Shown: positions 1 through 11,239 of the stretch, in pieces
Layout of the letters: each line of letters opens with the position of its first letter
How positions within the stretch are numbered: the first letter of the stretch is position 1
Assembly (NCBI GenBank): GCA_033439765.1
Contig: JAULSN010000009.1
Coordinates: 2,232,001 to 2,296,000, forward strand
Direction: 5' to 3'
Origin: Lasiosphaeria ovina
Taxonomy: Eukaryota > Ascomycota > Sordariomycetes > Sordariales > Lasiosphaeriaceae
Length of the DNA: 64,000 nucleotides
Translations under genes and position numbers: made by a program
The notes under the pieces: model-generated
Seen by the model: the letters and a program-made list of their open reading frames with translations, nothing else
Databases searched by the model: none
What the model was told of the DNA's origin: nothing

Positions 1-1166
1 CGGGCACAAGTACGGACCCAACAGCACCGAAATCAGGTCCACTATCCAGAAGATCGATAAAATGCTGGACAAGATCTTCCAGGGACTCGAGGATCGGCAC
101 TTGACCGGCATCGTCAATGTCATTGTAGTATCGGACCATGGCATGGCAACGACGGACATCTCCCGGCTTGTCCAGCTGGAGGACCTGGTAGACCTCGAGA
201 AGATTGATCACACAGACGGCTGGCCGCTTGTTGGGTTGCGGCCCAAGAACCCAGCCGAGCTTCAGAGCATCTACAACGACCTGGTCGAGAAGACCAAGTC
301 GAACCCGGGTCTCGATATATACCTTCGGGACGTCAACATGCCCGAACGGTACCACTTCTCCAAAAACGAGCGCATTGCCCCTCTGTGGATTGTGCCCAAG
401 ACTGGCTGGGCCCTGGTGAAAATGGCCGAGATGAACCTAAAGGAAGCAAAGACCAAGGGGGTGGTGTATCATCCCCGAGGTCTCCACGGCTACGACCACG
501 AGCACCCATTGATGAGAGCCATTTTTGTGGCCCGAGGCCCGGCTTTCCCGCACCAGCCCAATAGCCGGGTCGACAATTTCCGTAAGTACATATGCCGCCT
601 CTAACTAAGTCCCCGCTAGGGTTTTGCTGGGCGTAATCTAACCTTCGAAATTTGTTTTAGAAAACATTGAGGTCTACAACATGCTCTGCGATTCTGTTGG
701 CATTGAGCCCGTGCAGAACAACGGAACCCTCCGGCTCCCCTTGACGCCGATCGGGCTCCACAGCGGTGGTAACCCAGGCACCGAATCGAACAGCCCCCCA
801 GATCCCGTGGTAGCTACGACTACAGCTGCTAGTAGCAGTACTATTACTGCTAGTGGTCAGACTTCTACTTCCTCGCCCGTAAAATCCATTGTAGTCGATC
901 CTATTGTAGCTACGGCAACGATAGCTAAATCAAGTAGCTCTCCCGCTTCTACCGCCCCGTCGAACACGATCGGCGTGGACTTGCCGAAACCTGAGCCCAC
1001 GGAGCACCCGTCTGGCGGAGAGGACGATCCGGGGGTTGACGACGGCGAGGACACTGACGAGGACGTTGGCAACAGGAGCTTTTGGGATTGGATCACGGAC
1101 AAGGTGGATAAAATATGGGGCAAAATCTCTGGGTCCAAGTCGAGCGACGATCAGGAGACTTCTTAA
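1..1166 (+). CDS. Type I nucleotide pyrophosphatase/phosphodiesterase (NPP family), 3' part
   Basis: This gene is cut by the left edge of the window and its frame is open from base 2. Exons are <2-581 and 661-1166, with a 79-bp intron (GTAAGT...TTTTAG). The visible 361 residues hold the C-terminal half of an alkaline-phosphatase-like phosphodiesterase. A GHKYGP stretch lies at the start, followed by the metal-binding SDHGM motif and then GLHGYDHEHPLMRAIF, where the last metal ligands of NPP enzymes sit. Family members hydrolyse phosphodiester or pyrophosphate bonds of nucleotides, usually outside the cell or in the secretory lumen. Behind the catalytic domain comes a long Ser/Thr-rich linker (about 110 residues), an acidic patch and a short amphipathic end (FWDWITDKVDKIW). 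The tail has no membrane span or GPI signal. The N-terminal signal or anchor would lie outside the window. The family is certain; the substrate is not. Confidence 0.9.
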
Positions 1167-3101
1167 TAACAGGAAGCGCCGAGGCAGATCAAGCCTCCTG
1201 TGTAAGTAAGATATATGGAAGTTAATTCATGGGCCTGGGTTATAGAGTGTCTTTCTTTGGCGTCAAGGGTGGGAACGGTAAGGCGCACTGGCTGCTACTC
1301 TGCATTTCGAATAGCATGGTAATACAAAGAAAGCATGGATTTTGGGTAAATAGCCATTGATTTGTGGAAGTCATGACTAACTTGACCTCAGGTGTATGTA
1401 TGTGTTGCCACTGTGCCTCGGTCAGCGCGGGGATACGAAGTATCGCTGGCAACCCCGTTTTCTTTTTCCTTTTGTGGGAGCGGTGCACAAGAATGGACGG
1501 ACACACGATTGAACATGACACGACATGCACGGCTCGGTATATCACATGGTCCGAACCTTGGCGTATATCTAGATGTAATGGCGCACTGGAGGGAGGGAGG
1601 GGGTGGGGATGGGGGTGTTGAAAGTGAGGCACGGGGGAAAAAAAAGTACTTCCGGCTTTTTGAGAGGTCGAAATCCGCACTCTCACATTGTGCTTGTGTC
1701 ATCAACAACAAAAGTTTCGTTTTTTTTGTCTTTCGGAGATCTGGGCGAACAAAAACCCCCCCGGCTCTTTTGTTTCCCGAAACAATAGATTCACATTAGG
1801 TATTCAGAATTCAGCCCCCCATGGCCTGGCCTGAATTTGGGCCGTGGGGTTTCTTGTCTTGTCTTCTTTGCTTTGTCTTTTAAGCTTCAATTTTTCTTTT
1901 GACTTGCTTTCTTTGCTTTTTTTTCAGGAGCCTGCCCCTGACTCTCTCTCCTCGCTCTTTGTCTCTTTGTTGGGGATTCCTGCCGAAACTCCAAACCAAC
2001 GGAAAGCTTGGTTTCCAACAAAAAAACTATTGGCTTGGCCTGGAGGGAGCTCGACGGTGTCCGACTGGTCATCCTTTTTCCTCAATTAGGTGAGGGGGAT
2101 TAGATATGGAATCCCGTGCGAAGTTGGTGAACAAGCAGTGCGTGCAGTGCTGCTCGACCCCGGAAGTCACGGACGGTTACTAAATCCGGCGGGGAAGAGA
2201 AAAAGAAAGTCAGAAACAAGAGTTCCATATTCTACGAGGAGGTTTCGTTGTCTCTTTTTCCCGATCTCATGGATACCGTCTGCCGAGCGTCCGCCCTCTC
2301 CTGCTCGTCGAGACAACTTGATTTTTTCCTCTCTCGCGCAACATGAGAAAATAAGAAAAAAGAGTGTTGGCAATATGAAACGAAACACATTGCGCAACAA
2401 TGCCCAATCCAAGGCTGCAGCCTGCCGAGTGCATCCCGCTTGCTCGCTCCCCCGAGCTGTTGCTCGCTGCTCGCTGCTCAGGTTAGGTAGGTAGTAGGTA
2501 CGGTTCTTATTTGCGTAAATCCCCGATTTACATTGTCCGAATGTGTTTGCATTACTTTTTTCGTTTTGCTCCCAGCTTTTGTAAGGTAGGGAGGTAGGTA
2601 GGTACGTACGGATAGTGGTTTTTTTTCGTAAATGTTGTCGAGCCCGGACGACTGCGGCTGTCGGCCTCCGAGTTCCTTCCACGCTGCTCAACAAAGTACC
2701 TTATTCTCCTCCAACACCACAAGACAATAGCACCGCAATTGCTCCTCCTCAAAGCCTGATTTCCTGACCTCAGGTCTCCAACTCCGTATTTAGTGTATCT
2801 GCTGCACTGTAACGAAATATGGAACCCGCGCAACAAAGTGTCGCTGGCTTGACCTAGGGAAATAAGTTGCTTCCTAGGAAGGCACTGGGTTGAGATGCTT
2901 CCAGCGATAGGAAACTTCATTGTCTTTTTAGGCTCTTACCAGCCTTTGTCACGTGAAGCATGGCCGGCCTCTGTGTTAATGTTCGCTCGATGCACACCTA
3001 GCTGAAAGATGACAGTTCAATTGTACTCAGTACATAGGTGCTTACCTTAAGTTGGGGAGCAAACCGAAGGTTTCCGTCTTGGCTATCACAGCTTCTCCGT
3101 G
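1167..3101. other. Intergenic, no gene seen
   Basis: This is the 3' flank of the phosphodiesterase gene followed by CT-rich DNA. It carries several T runs and two TAGG-type short repeats (about 2483-2503 and 2584-2611). Open frames on both strands are short, overlap each other and have random composition, so none is reported as a gene. Confidence 0.6.
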
Positions 3102-3357
3102 CAGTCCAGCCCTTGAATGACAGTCGTTGGCGTAATACTTGGGAAGAATCAGGATCATGATGAATAAACCAGCTAAGAAAAGTGTTTGCCAGACACTCCA
3201 AGCAGGGTGATAGGCCTCCAAGATTGTATATTAGTAGAGGCTCCAAGGCCTGCCGCCTCCCTTTGAGAAACTCGGTCAGGGCGAACCGCAAGGTACAACA
3301 TTGGCCTTCAACATCTTAAAAAGTCCCGCGCTGACAAAACATTCAGGGATTGGACTG
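3102..3357 (+). mobile_element. MITE-like element, copy A (256 bp)
   Basis: A non-coding element with imperfect terminal inverted repeats. The left end reads CAGTCCAGCCCTTGAATG, followed by GTTGGCGTAATACTT. The reverse complement of the right end reads CAGTCCAATCCCTGAATG, followed by GTCAGCGCGGGACTT. The interior aligns by eye with copies C and D (for example GATAGGCCTCCAAGATT and GGGCGAACCGCAAG). It has no ORF of its own, so it would depend on a transposase encoded elsewhere. I could not establish a target-site duplication. Confidence 0.75.
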
Positions 3358-4554
3358 TGCCTCTTGTAACGTAACTTCCCTAATGACCGCCTTCGGTTGG
3401 CCGACCGGCGAGTGTAAGCGCTCGAAGGTTTCTAAACACCCAGAGGCATTGGAGGACAACTGTAGATGCTTTCGGAAATAGGCGTATTTGTCGAGTTAAT
3501 CCGCACCGATTGGGCTTGGGGATAATAAATTGGATGTAGCACCTTGATGGCGCTGTTTCGCTTTCCACCAAGTCGGGCTCGTCCCGTCATCGCAAGGGAC
3601 AGGGGGTGGCCAGCCTGCTGGGCCTTGCAGGGCTGGTCGGTGACGGCAAAGGTGGACAGGCTTGGAGGATCTTTCAGGTTCATGCTGCAGCAGTCCCAAC
3701 TGTGCCGGGGCCCTAACGGACCAGGGGCGGCGCTAGGGCTTGACTCGGCCACTGTGCGGGCTCTCAGCTGGGCAAGTCCCTAGAATAAGTCGAGACCTAT
3801 TTTCCCGCCACCCGACCCGTGGGCACAAAGCCGGGCGCAGTTTAATACGCACCTCACAAGGCCGCGCTGGTGAGCTCAGGGTGACGTTTGGCTCCGGATG
3901 AAACTTTTGTTTGTTGTCACACCGACCTGCCTATTGCATTCGTCAATCTTTCAGGTTTTGCATCAACGGCCGACGAATTGGCCCCCAACAACCAGGGCAG
4001 GTGTAAAAGAACTGGAACAGAAGGCGACTGAAGAACGTCGCGGTGGGCGGCCTGTGTACTGTACCGCACACAGGCACCTATCTAGCTGGTAGGAACTCAG
4101 GTCAGTTAGAGCTGGAACGGAAGACAGTCCGCGGAATGTAACCCGTACTGTACTTCATCCACTTCGACCCAAGTCAGCTGGAGGAAGGTGCACGGGAGAC
4201 TTTCCCACTGTGCCGCAACATTGCCTTTTTGAGAACGTGCACGCCTGGAGCCTCGCCTCTGCACTTTTACTCGATCAGATACGGAATAATCCTAGGCAAG
4301 AAACGGACACACAACAGCCACCACCGCGCACAGGCTTTCAAACCCCAGATTGCCTTCACAAGAGCCAATCTAACCTAACTGGACCCAACCTAGGTACTGT
4401 GCTGCACGTGTACGATACCTATTGTTCTCGGTAAGGCTGCCGTGACTGCGGTCTGCCCGTGGGGGAACTAGGGTACCGCCGATTTTCCGAATTCCAAACC
4501 ATCCCCCCCAAGCCCAAGCCCTGACAGGGCCATGCGACGACAGCCAACACGAGC
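3358..4554. other. Intergenic; upstream region of the Uls1-like gene
   Basis: No coding region is supported here. The last few hundred bases before the start at 4555 are moderately CT- and CA-rich, as usual for fungal promoters, without a clear TATA box. Confidence 0.55.
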
Positions 4555-7500
4555 ATGGCATCCTCCGCAACCACAAATCCCCGAGTGCCTACTACTCCCT
4601 TCGTCGTCGATTCCGCCCTGGTAAGCCAGCTAGAGGAAGATTTAAGCATCCAGCGCGCAGTTTTGGCATCCCTTGAGGACGTACCACAATCCCCGGACTT
4701 GATCCAGCAGATATCGTCGACAAAATCCGCCATCGTGTCGATCCAGCGCCGCCTCGCCGAAGCTCGCCGCGGCCAACCCGCAGGTAAGACCGAATCTCTC
4801 CCTTTGTCCCTTCCATGGCACTCTTTGCGCCCGATGCTGCTTGCGCTGTTCGTGCTGCTGACTGTTCTATAGTCCCTGCCTCTGGCGCGACTGCGACTAT
4901 GGAACTTTCACGTTCCCATGGGTCAGACCCCTTCAGAGGTATGGCTCAGATCGAAACCCCCCCAAAAACGGTTGCCCCCTCTTGAGCAACAAAGCTCCAT
5001 GTACCACAAGGCTGACACCTTTTTCTCTGTCTGCCTCAGCCCTCAACCACAACACCCGAACATCAACCCCGTCAGGCATGTCGTCCCCGAGCGGCTCAAG
5101 TCCCGCAAGAGGACATGCGACGGGCTCAGCCATCCCCTCGTCGAGGAAGCGTTCCTTTGGCAGCTCCCACCTCGAGGTTGGGAATCTTGGAGGGTTCGAG
5201 AACAAGTCTCGACGGAATACTCCAAGCCTAGGCGATACACGGCATTCGAGTCCTTCGAGTAACTTTATGGATTCTGATCAAGATTTTGGCGACGTGGATA
5301 TCATCGACCTGACAGAGTATGATTATCCGTTTTATGCTAGTCCCATGGTTTCCACAACATCCAAGGCTAACCTAAACGCTTCAGGGATAACGACGAATGG
5401 CGCGTGACAATTAAACGACAGAGGGAGGAAGAGGAGCGTCTCAATCGTATCAAGGAGGAGCGCGATAGAGATGAAGCTGTTGCGAGACGGCTGGCCGAGA
5501 GCCCGTCACATGCATGGCCTGGCCTTTCGCAACATTCCACCCCCTCTCGTTCTAACGCCTTTGACCGAATTCTCGGTCGCTCGTCCCAGCAAAGTCCATC
5601 ATTAGGCCAGGGAAACTTATTCACAAACAGGCTGGACTCTGGCTTGACGCGTTCAGCAATCAAGGATGAACCAATTGCTGTTCCTGCCAGAAGTTTGTCT
5701 TCCAACCACTTCCAGGGAATGACGAATGTAAAGCACGAACCGATCTCACAGGACAGGTACTGGGTCCCGGGAGCGTTCGTGGACGACGATGACGATAACG
5801 ATCGTGTAGCTAAGAGCTCAGTCTTGGTCAACCGGCCTCGTCCCTTGACATCCCTGTCTCATCACGGTATACCGCCAAACCTTGCGTTACCCCCGCCGCC
5901 AGGTGCTTTTGGGCCCAGCGATACCCAGCGGTATGCCACAGGATTGCCTCCTATTGAGTTCGTCCGCCAGAATGCTATGGTGAATCATGAACCGGTCTAC
6001 CCTCCGCTTGGGTCCAGCAGTCAGTATGGAAGCAATAGGAATCTTCAGCTGCCTGGCTCGCAAGTCTTCAACCCATATGGCTCTGCTGTCAAAAATGAGC
6101 ATCAAAACCCCTATGGCTCTGCTGTCAAAACCGAGCATCAAACCCCATATGGCTCTGCTGTCACAAAGGAGTATCAGAACCCATATGACTCTGTTGTCAA
6201 ACAAGAGTATCAAAACCCACTCGCAAGCGCGGGCTATTACGGAGATGGGTCGTCGACTAGGCCTTACGCTGCCTTTGACATGTATAATCCCTCCCTTTCT
6301 AACACCATCAGCCAAGTCAACAACTATGATTTCAACGCCTTGACAGATGGGTTTGGAAATCCGCTGGATTCTCGCCTTGTTAATTTCCTGGATGACTATG
6401 TCAATGATCCTCGCAAAACCGAGGACGAGATACACCAGCTCTTGTCAAATATTCGACCCGACATGGATATCCCCGAAGAAGAGCGAGGCGAGACGCCCGA
6501 AGCTCTCAAATACCCCCTTTACCCGCATCAACAACTTGCCATCAAGTGGATGTCGGAGATGGAGGAGGGGTCGAACAAAGGCGGAATCCTAGCCGACGAC
6601 ATGGGCCTTGGAAAGACCATCTCAACCTTGGCTTTGATGGTCTCCAGGCCGTCTTCTGATAATATCAAGGTACGTAGAACCCGGCCTCGTCAAAGCCCCC
6701 AGGACGTCAATGCTGACTCTTTTCAAGACCAACCTGATAATAGGACCTGTCGCGTTGATCAAGCAATGGGAGCAAGAGATAAAGAAGAAGCTGAAAGGCT
6801 CGCACAAACTCAGTGTCTTCCTGCTACATCAAAAGAAGGAAGTCCCGTTTTCCACCTTGAAAGGCTACGATGTCGTACTCACAACCTTTGGATCGATCGC
6901 TTCGGAGTGGAAAAAGTTCAACAAGCATGTTGAGCAGAGACAGTCGTCGGCGGGGTATCAAATCTTGATGGACGAAGAGCTGCACAAAAAGTGCCCCCTA
7001 CTTCACCCAAAGAGCAAATTCTACCGTGTCATACTTGATGAAGCTCAGTGTATCAAGAACAAGGACACCCAGTCTTCTCGAGGTGTTTCCCAAATCGCAT
7101 CCACCCACCGATGGTGTCTTACTGGCACCCCGATGATGAACGGCGTGACGGAGCTATATCCATTGATCAGGTTCCTGCGGATTAAGCCGTACTGCGACCT
7201 TAAGCAGTTCACGAATGTAGGTGATTCCTTTGCTGAGTTGAAGAACCATGTGAATATACTAACTGGAAGTAGGCCTTTAAGAGTCTCGTGCCGAGGGCCA
7301 AAGCGACGGACCTGCAGAGAAGCAATGCCATGAAGCAACTGCGAATCGTTCTTAAGGCAATAATGCTCCGACGGATGAAGAACTCCAAAATTGACGGCAA
7401 GCCAATTCTGTCGCTGCCAGACAAGACCGAACATGAGGACAATGTCGTGTTCTCGGACGACGAGCAAAGCTTCTATCAGGACCTTGAGCAGAGGTCTCAA

Positions 7501-8051
7501 GTGATATTCAACAAGTACCTTCGCTCGGGTACGGTAGGAAAAAACTATTCCAACATTCTTGTCCTGCTGCTGCGGCTTCGCCAGGCTTGCTGCCACCCCC
7601 ACTTGATGGATTTCGAGTGTGTTGGTGCCAATGATGTGTCTGCAGATGATATGGTTGTCCTTGCCAAAAGCTTGGAGAGATCAGTCGTTGAGCGCATCAA
7701 GGCAATCGAGGCTTTTGAGTGCCCGATATGCTATGATGCGGTACAAGACCCCACCCTTCTATTTCCCTGCGGCCACGACACTTGTTCCGAATGTTTTGCT
7801 TCGCTCACCGACAACACGGCACAAAACAACATCAGATCAGGCAACGAAAACGGTGCTGCCAAGTGCCCGGTCTGCCGCGGGCCAGCCGAGCCCTCAAAGA
7901 TTATCAACTACTCGGTCTTTCAAAAGGTGCACATGCCAGAGAAAGTCCAGTCTCTAGAAGGCACTGATGAACAGGTCGAGGAGTTGAGTGATGATGATGA
8001 TGATGACTCTCTCACGGATACTGGCTCCGATACTGGATCTGAAGCTGACAA

Positions 8052-8087
<36 letters not shown>

Positions 8088-8976
8088 TACGGAATCTCTT
8101 GGCAGTCTTAAAGATTTTATAGCTGGCGACGATGAAGAGGACGGCGACGCACAGCTTGACGCTGAGCTTGCAGCGTATGTCGAGAAGAAGAAACAGAAGA
8201 AGGCGAAACCAGCAAAGAAGCCAGCAAAGAAGCCAGCAAAGAAGCCAGCAAAGAAGCCAGCAAAGAAGCCAGCAAAGAAGCCAGGAAAGAAATCGAGCAA
8301 GAACATGTTTGGTGCGAAGTCCAAAGGCAAGGCCGCAGAGGTCAAGCCTCACATGCTAAAACATCTTCGTATCGAAGCTGGCAAGAACCAGGACGCCCGC
8401 CGGCGGTACATGCATTACCTCCGGGACAACTGGGAGGATTCCGCCAAGGTAACCGAGGTTATCGAGCTCTTGAGACATATTCAGGAGTCGGACGAGAAGA
8501 CTATCATCTTCTCCCAGTGGACATCTCTGCTCGATCTGATCGAGTGCCAAATCAGGTACAAGCTGGGGATCAAGTACTGCCGCTACACAGGCGGAATGAC
8601 TCGGGGCCGTCGCGACGAAGCCGTTACAGACTTTACCGAGAACCCTCGTAACCGCGTTATGCTTGTATCGCTGCGGGCTGGCAATGCTGGTCTCAACCTG
8701 ACGGTGGCGTCACGCGTCATCATCTGCGACCCGTTCTGGAACCCCTATGTTGAGATGCAGGCCATCGACCGGGCGCATCGAATTGGCCAGCAGCGCGAGG
8801 TCCAGGTCCACCGCATCCTGGTCAAGGAGACGGTCGAGGATCGCATCATCAAGCTGCAGGTTGAAAAACGCAACCTGGTCGATGCAGCGCTCGACGAGGG
8901 TGAGAGCAAGAACGTCGGCAGACTCAGCGAGCGGGAACTTGCCTACCTCTTTGGCGTCAACCCTAGCCGCCGTTGA
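4555..8976 (+). CDS. ULS1: SNF2-family ATPase with RING finger (Uls1/Ris1-like, SUMO-targeted type)
   Basis: Six exons (4555-4783, 4873-4938, 5040-5316, 5385-6669, 6728-7216, 7273-8976) keep phase and give 1349 residues. The split SNF2 motor has its Walker A at residues 590-602 (GGILADDMGLGKT), DEAQ at 723-726, and a C-terminal helicase half ending in the AIDRAHRIGQ motif. A C3HC4-type RING (C932 PIC ... CPVC about 980-983) is inserted between the two halves, as in Rad5/Rad16/Uls1 proteins. IIDL at 186-189 within an acidic context is a classic SUMO-interacting motif. Residues about 420-467 form four 12-residue repeats (NPYGSAVKxEH type) loaded with SUMO-acceptor consensus sites. Between the RING and the second motor half lie a poly-Asp tract and a PAKK repeat (12-bp unit, 8209-8292). 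Known relatives are nuclear DNA translocases that clear sumoylated proteins from chromatin. Assignment to Uls1 rather than Rad16 rests on the motif and the SUMO features. Confidence 0.93.
6070..6213 (+). repeat. 36-bp coding tandem repeat, four units
   Basis: Four degenerate in-frame units encode 12 residues each (AACCC[A/C]TATGGCTCTGCTGTC core). Three of the four keep a psi-K-x-E tetrapeptide (AVKNE, AVKTE, VVKQE); the third unit reads AVTKE. Confidence 0.85.
8209..8292 (+). repeat. 12-bp coding minisatellite (PAKK repeat)
   Basis: Six exact copies of CCAGCAAAGAAG and one diverged copy encode (PAKK)n, a lysine-rich stretch next to a poly-Asp tract in the Uls1-like protein. Copy number is likely to vary between strains. 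Confidence 0.9.
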
Positions 8977-10104
8977 GACCCGCGTGTTCATAGCCTACCT
9001 GTTTCTCCCCGGCTAGGGGTATGTTATAGAGTTCTCCTTTCATTTTTTCCTTCCCCTTTTTCCTTTCTCGGGATGTCGCCCATGGCAACCACCATTAGCG
9101 TGTCCCTCATATTTTATGGACAAATGATTCCTTTCCGTATCTCTACTTTCTGTTTTTTTTCAGGAACTTTGTGTATTGTATGTCACAACTGTCATGCTCT
9201 TGATGTTTGTCTATCCTGCGTGGGGGGGGGGGGGGGGGGTGTATGCATCATGGGGTTGGTCTTGTTGATTCCCTTTTTTCTTCGTGGGAATCATCTCTAC
9301 TGTATTTGCATTCGGTATGGCCGTACCTGGGTGGTGTATCTAGACGGTTGGGCATGAAACGGCATGACCCCCTTTTCGCTTCGCGGCACAAAGAACAGAG
9401 TGAAGGTGGGAGAGGGGGAACAGGATGACGGTAGCGCGGAGGGCTAGGGGACGGGAAACTAGGAAACGGGGCGGTTATGCATCCGGTGATGGCACGAAAT
9501 TGCTTTTACGGTGCACGACGGAGTTAGTGTTACTTTTACGGCCTCGGGGGGGAAACAGATGGAAGGCTGCATACTCGGTACAGAGGGCGTTTTCCAATTT
9601 CTACCCTCTTTGTCATGTCGTCCGTAGCCTTATCTCAACAGTCATGACTGATGATCATATCCTACAATGATCTCTCGATAAAGCATTAACGTGTCATGCT
9701 GCTGTTGCTTGCTAAGTTCCGGTCCTTATGCTGAATTGTCTTTAATTATTTCTGTTCCGGACCGAGTATCGCTCAGTTGCATGTTGTATGTATGTGTGTG
9801 TATATCATGACAGACAGGCAGACAGTGACAGCCAAAAAGGAGAACGAAGTACGTATGCGCCGACCAACATGATAAGTAGAAACTGATATCAAATTACATC
9901 GCGCCTCAAAGGAAATATCTGCCGATATAATGATTATGATTATGATTATTTGACACTCCTAGCTAGCAGCAGCAACCGGAAATTCGGATTTTTTATCTTG
10001 TCCACGTTAGGTCGGTCCAAATCTCTCCAAACCCCGGAATTGTTTCTCATCTTTCTCTCGTCTTGCTGCGGCTGACCGTGGCACGGCTGCTGCCTCGCTC
10101 TCTC

Positions 10105-10135
<31 letters not shown>

Positions 10136-11239
10136 ATTTTTTTTTGTCATCTGTGTCTTTCTCTGTGTCTCTCTCCCTCTCATCAGCGTGAAATGCTGCG
10201 CTGCGCTGCGCCGTGTCGTTGACTTGTGCTGTGCGGTGCTGATGTGCTGGCCAGCTCAGCTGGACGCAGCTGTGCCGTTCGTGTGCGCTTTCCGCTCGTT
10301 CAGCAGCCCCCCAATCCCGCCCCTCCACCCCCGTCTCTCCCCCCTGAGCCGCTTATTACCCTTAGAATACGAAGAAAAAAAAGAATGGGGGAGGGACGGG
10401 AAAGGAGATGGAGATGGCGAAGGAGTAGGAGTGGGAGTGGGAAAACCTTAACTTGTTTCTTGGGAGAAAAAAAAGGAATGGATCAGGACTCAGATCGGAT
10501 AGGATCGGATCGCACTTTGTGTGTGATACGTATTCACGATCGTCCGAACTATGTGTTGTTTTTAAGGTTACTCCCCCCCCCTTTTTTTTTCCCTTGCATT
10601 CGCGAACGATCTGGATAGTGCTGCTGAGGTCATCAACACAATACTCTTATCAATAATGTCCAAGGGACCATCTCTCTCTTGCGATTGGCGGGCCCCCGCC
10701 GGCGGTTTTTTCAGGCTCTCGTTAGTGCTGACAGCTCCTGGCGCCATGACAATGTTTACGACTAAATGAAACACTTGGCCCCAGACGAAATCATGGACTC
10801 TCATAGACGTATGTACTGGTTTGCTTATTCGTAGCTAATGAGCGCAGGAGCAGGCTATTAACAAAAGATAAAGACATATGCCATAATTATACCCCTTCAT
10901 TCAATTCATGGTCGCCACGAACAGCGGCAGACTCAAAATAAGCACTGAAATATATACAAGGGAATAGAAATGGAAAGTTTTCCAAGGGATTGTCCAAGAA
11001 AGAAGACATCAAGGGAAGATGTACATGTTCGTCATGGCAACAGAGAAACGGAATTTTAGGCCGTCGATTAATGTTAGATCAGCCGTTCGGGCGACAATAT
11101 GTCAAAGAAATGGGATTAGGTCGTCAGGGCATCCTTGGCGCCAACGTATATATGTGTTTGTATATGGTCGTTGCTCTCGGGGGGGGGGATTCGAAGCTCT
11201 CATAAACGGGCTCTGAACCGGAAATATGACTTGTAATTA
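8977..11239. other. Intergenic with homopolymer tracts
   Basis: The 3' flanks of two convergent genes. The region contains an 18-base G run (9222-9239), a GATTAT microsatellite (about 9925-9950), a T24-A8-T9 block (10105-10145), and further C/T and G runs near 10570 and 11175. No open frame has plausible coding character. Confidence 0.6.
10105..10145. repeat. T24-A8-T9 homopolymer block
   Basis: An uninterrupted run of 24 T, then 8 A, then 9 T. The A block can pair with either T block. It is probably slippage-generated, and exact lengths may be sequencing-sensitive. Confidence 0.85.

Noticed and set aside
7920..8352. Minus-strand frames with FAGFFAGFF and VVVVVVV repeats
   Set aside because: They are complements of the PAKK and poly-Asp coding repeats of the Uls1-like gene.
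8977..11239. Search for tRNA, rRNA or CRISPR-like arrays in the long intergenic regions
   Set aside because: No cloverleaf with a conserved T-loop, no rRNA-like sequence and no regularly spaced repeats were found here or in the other gaps.
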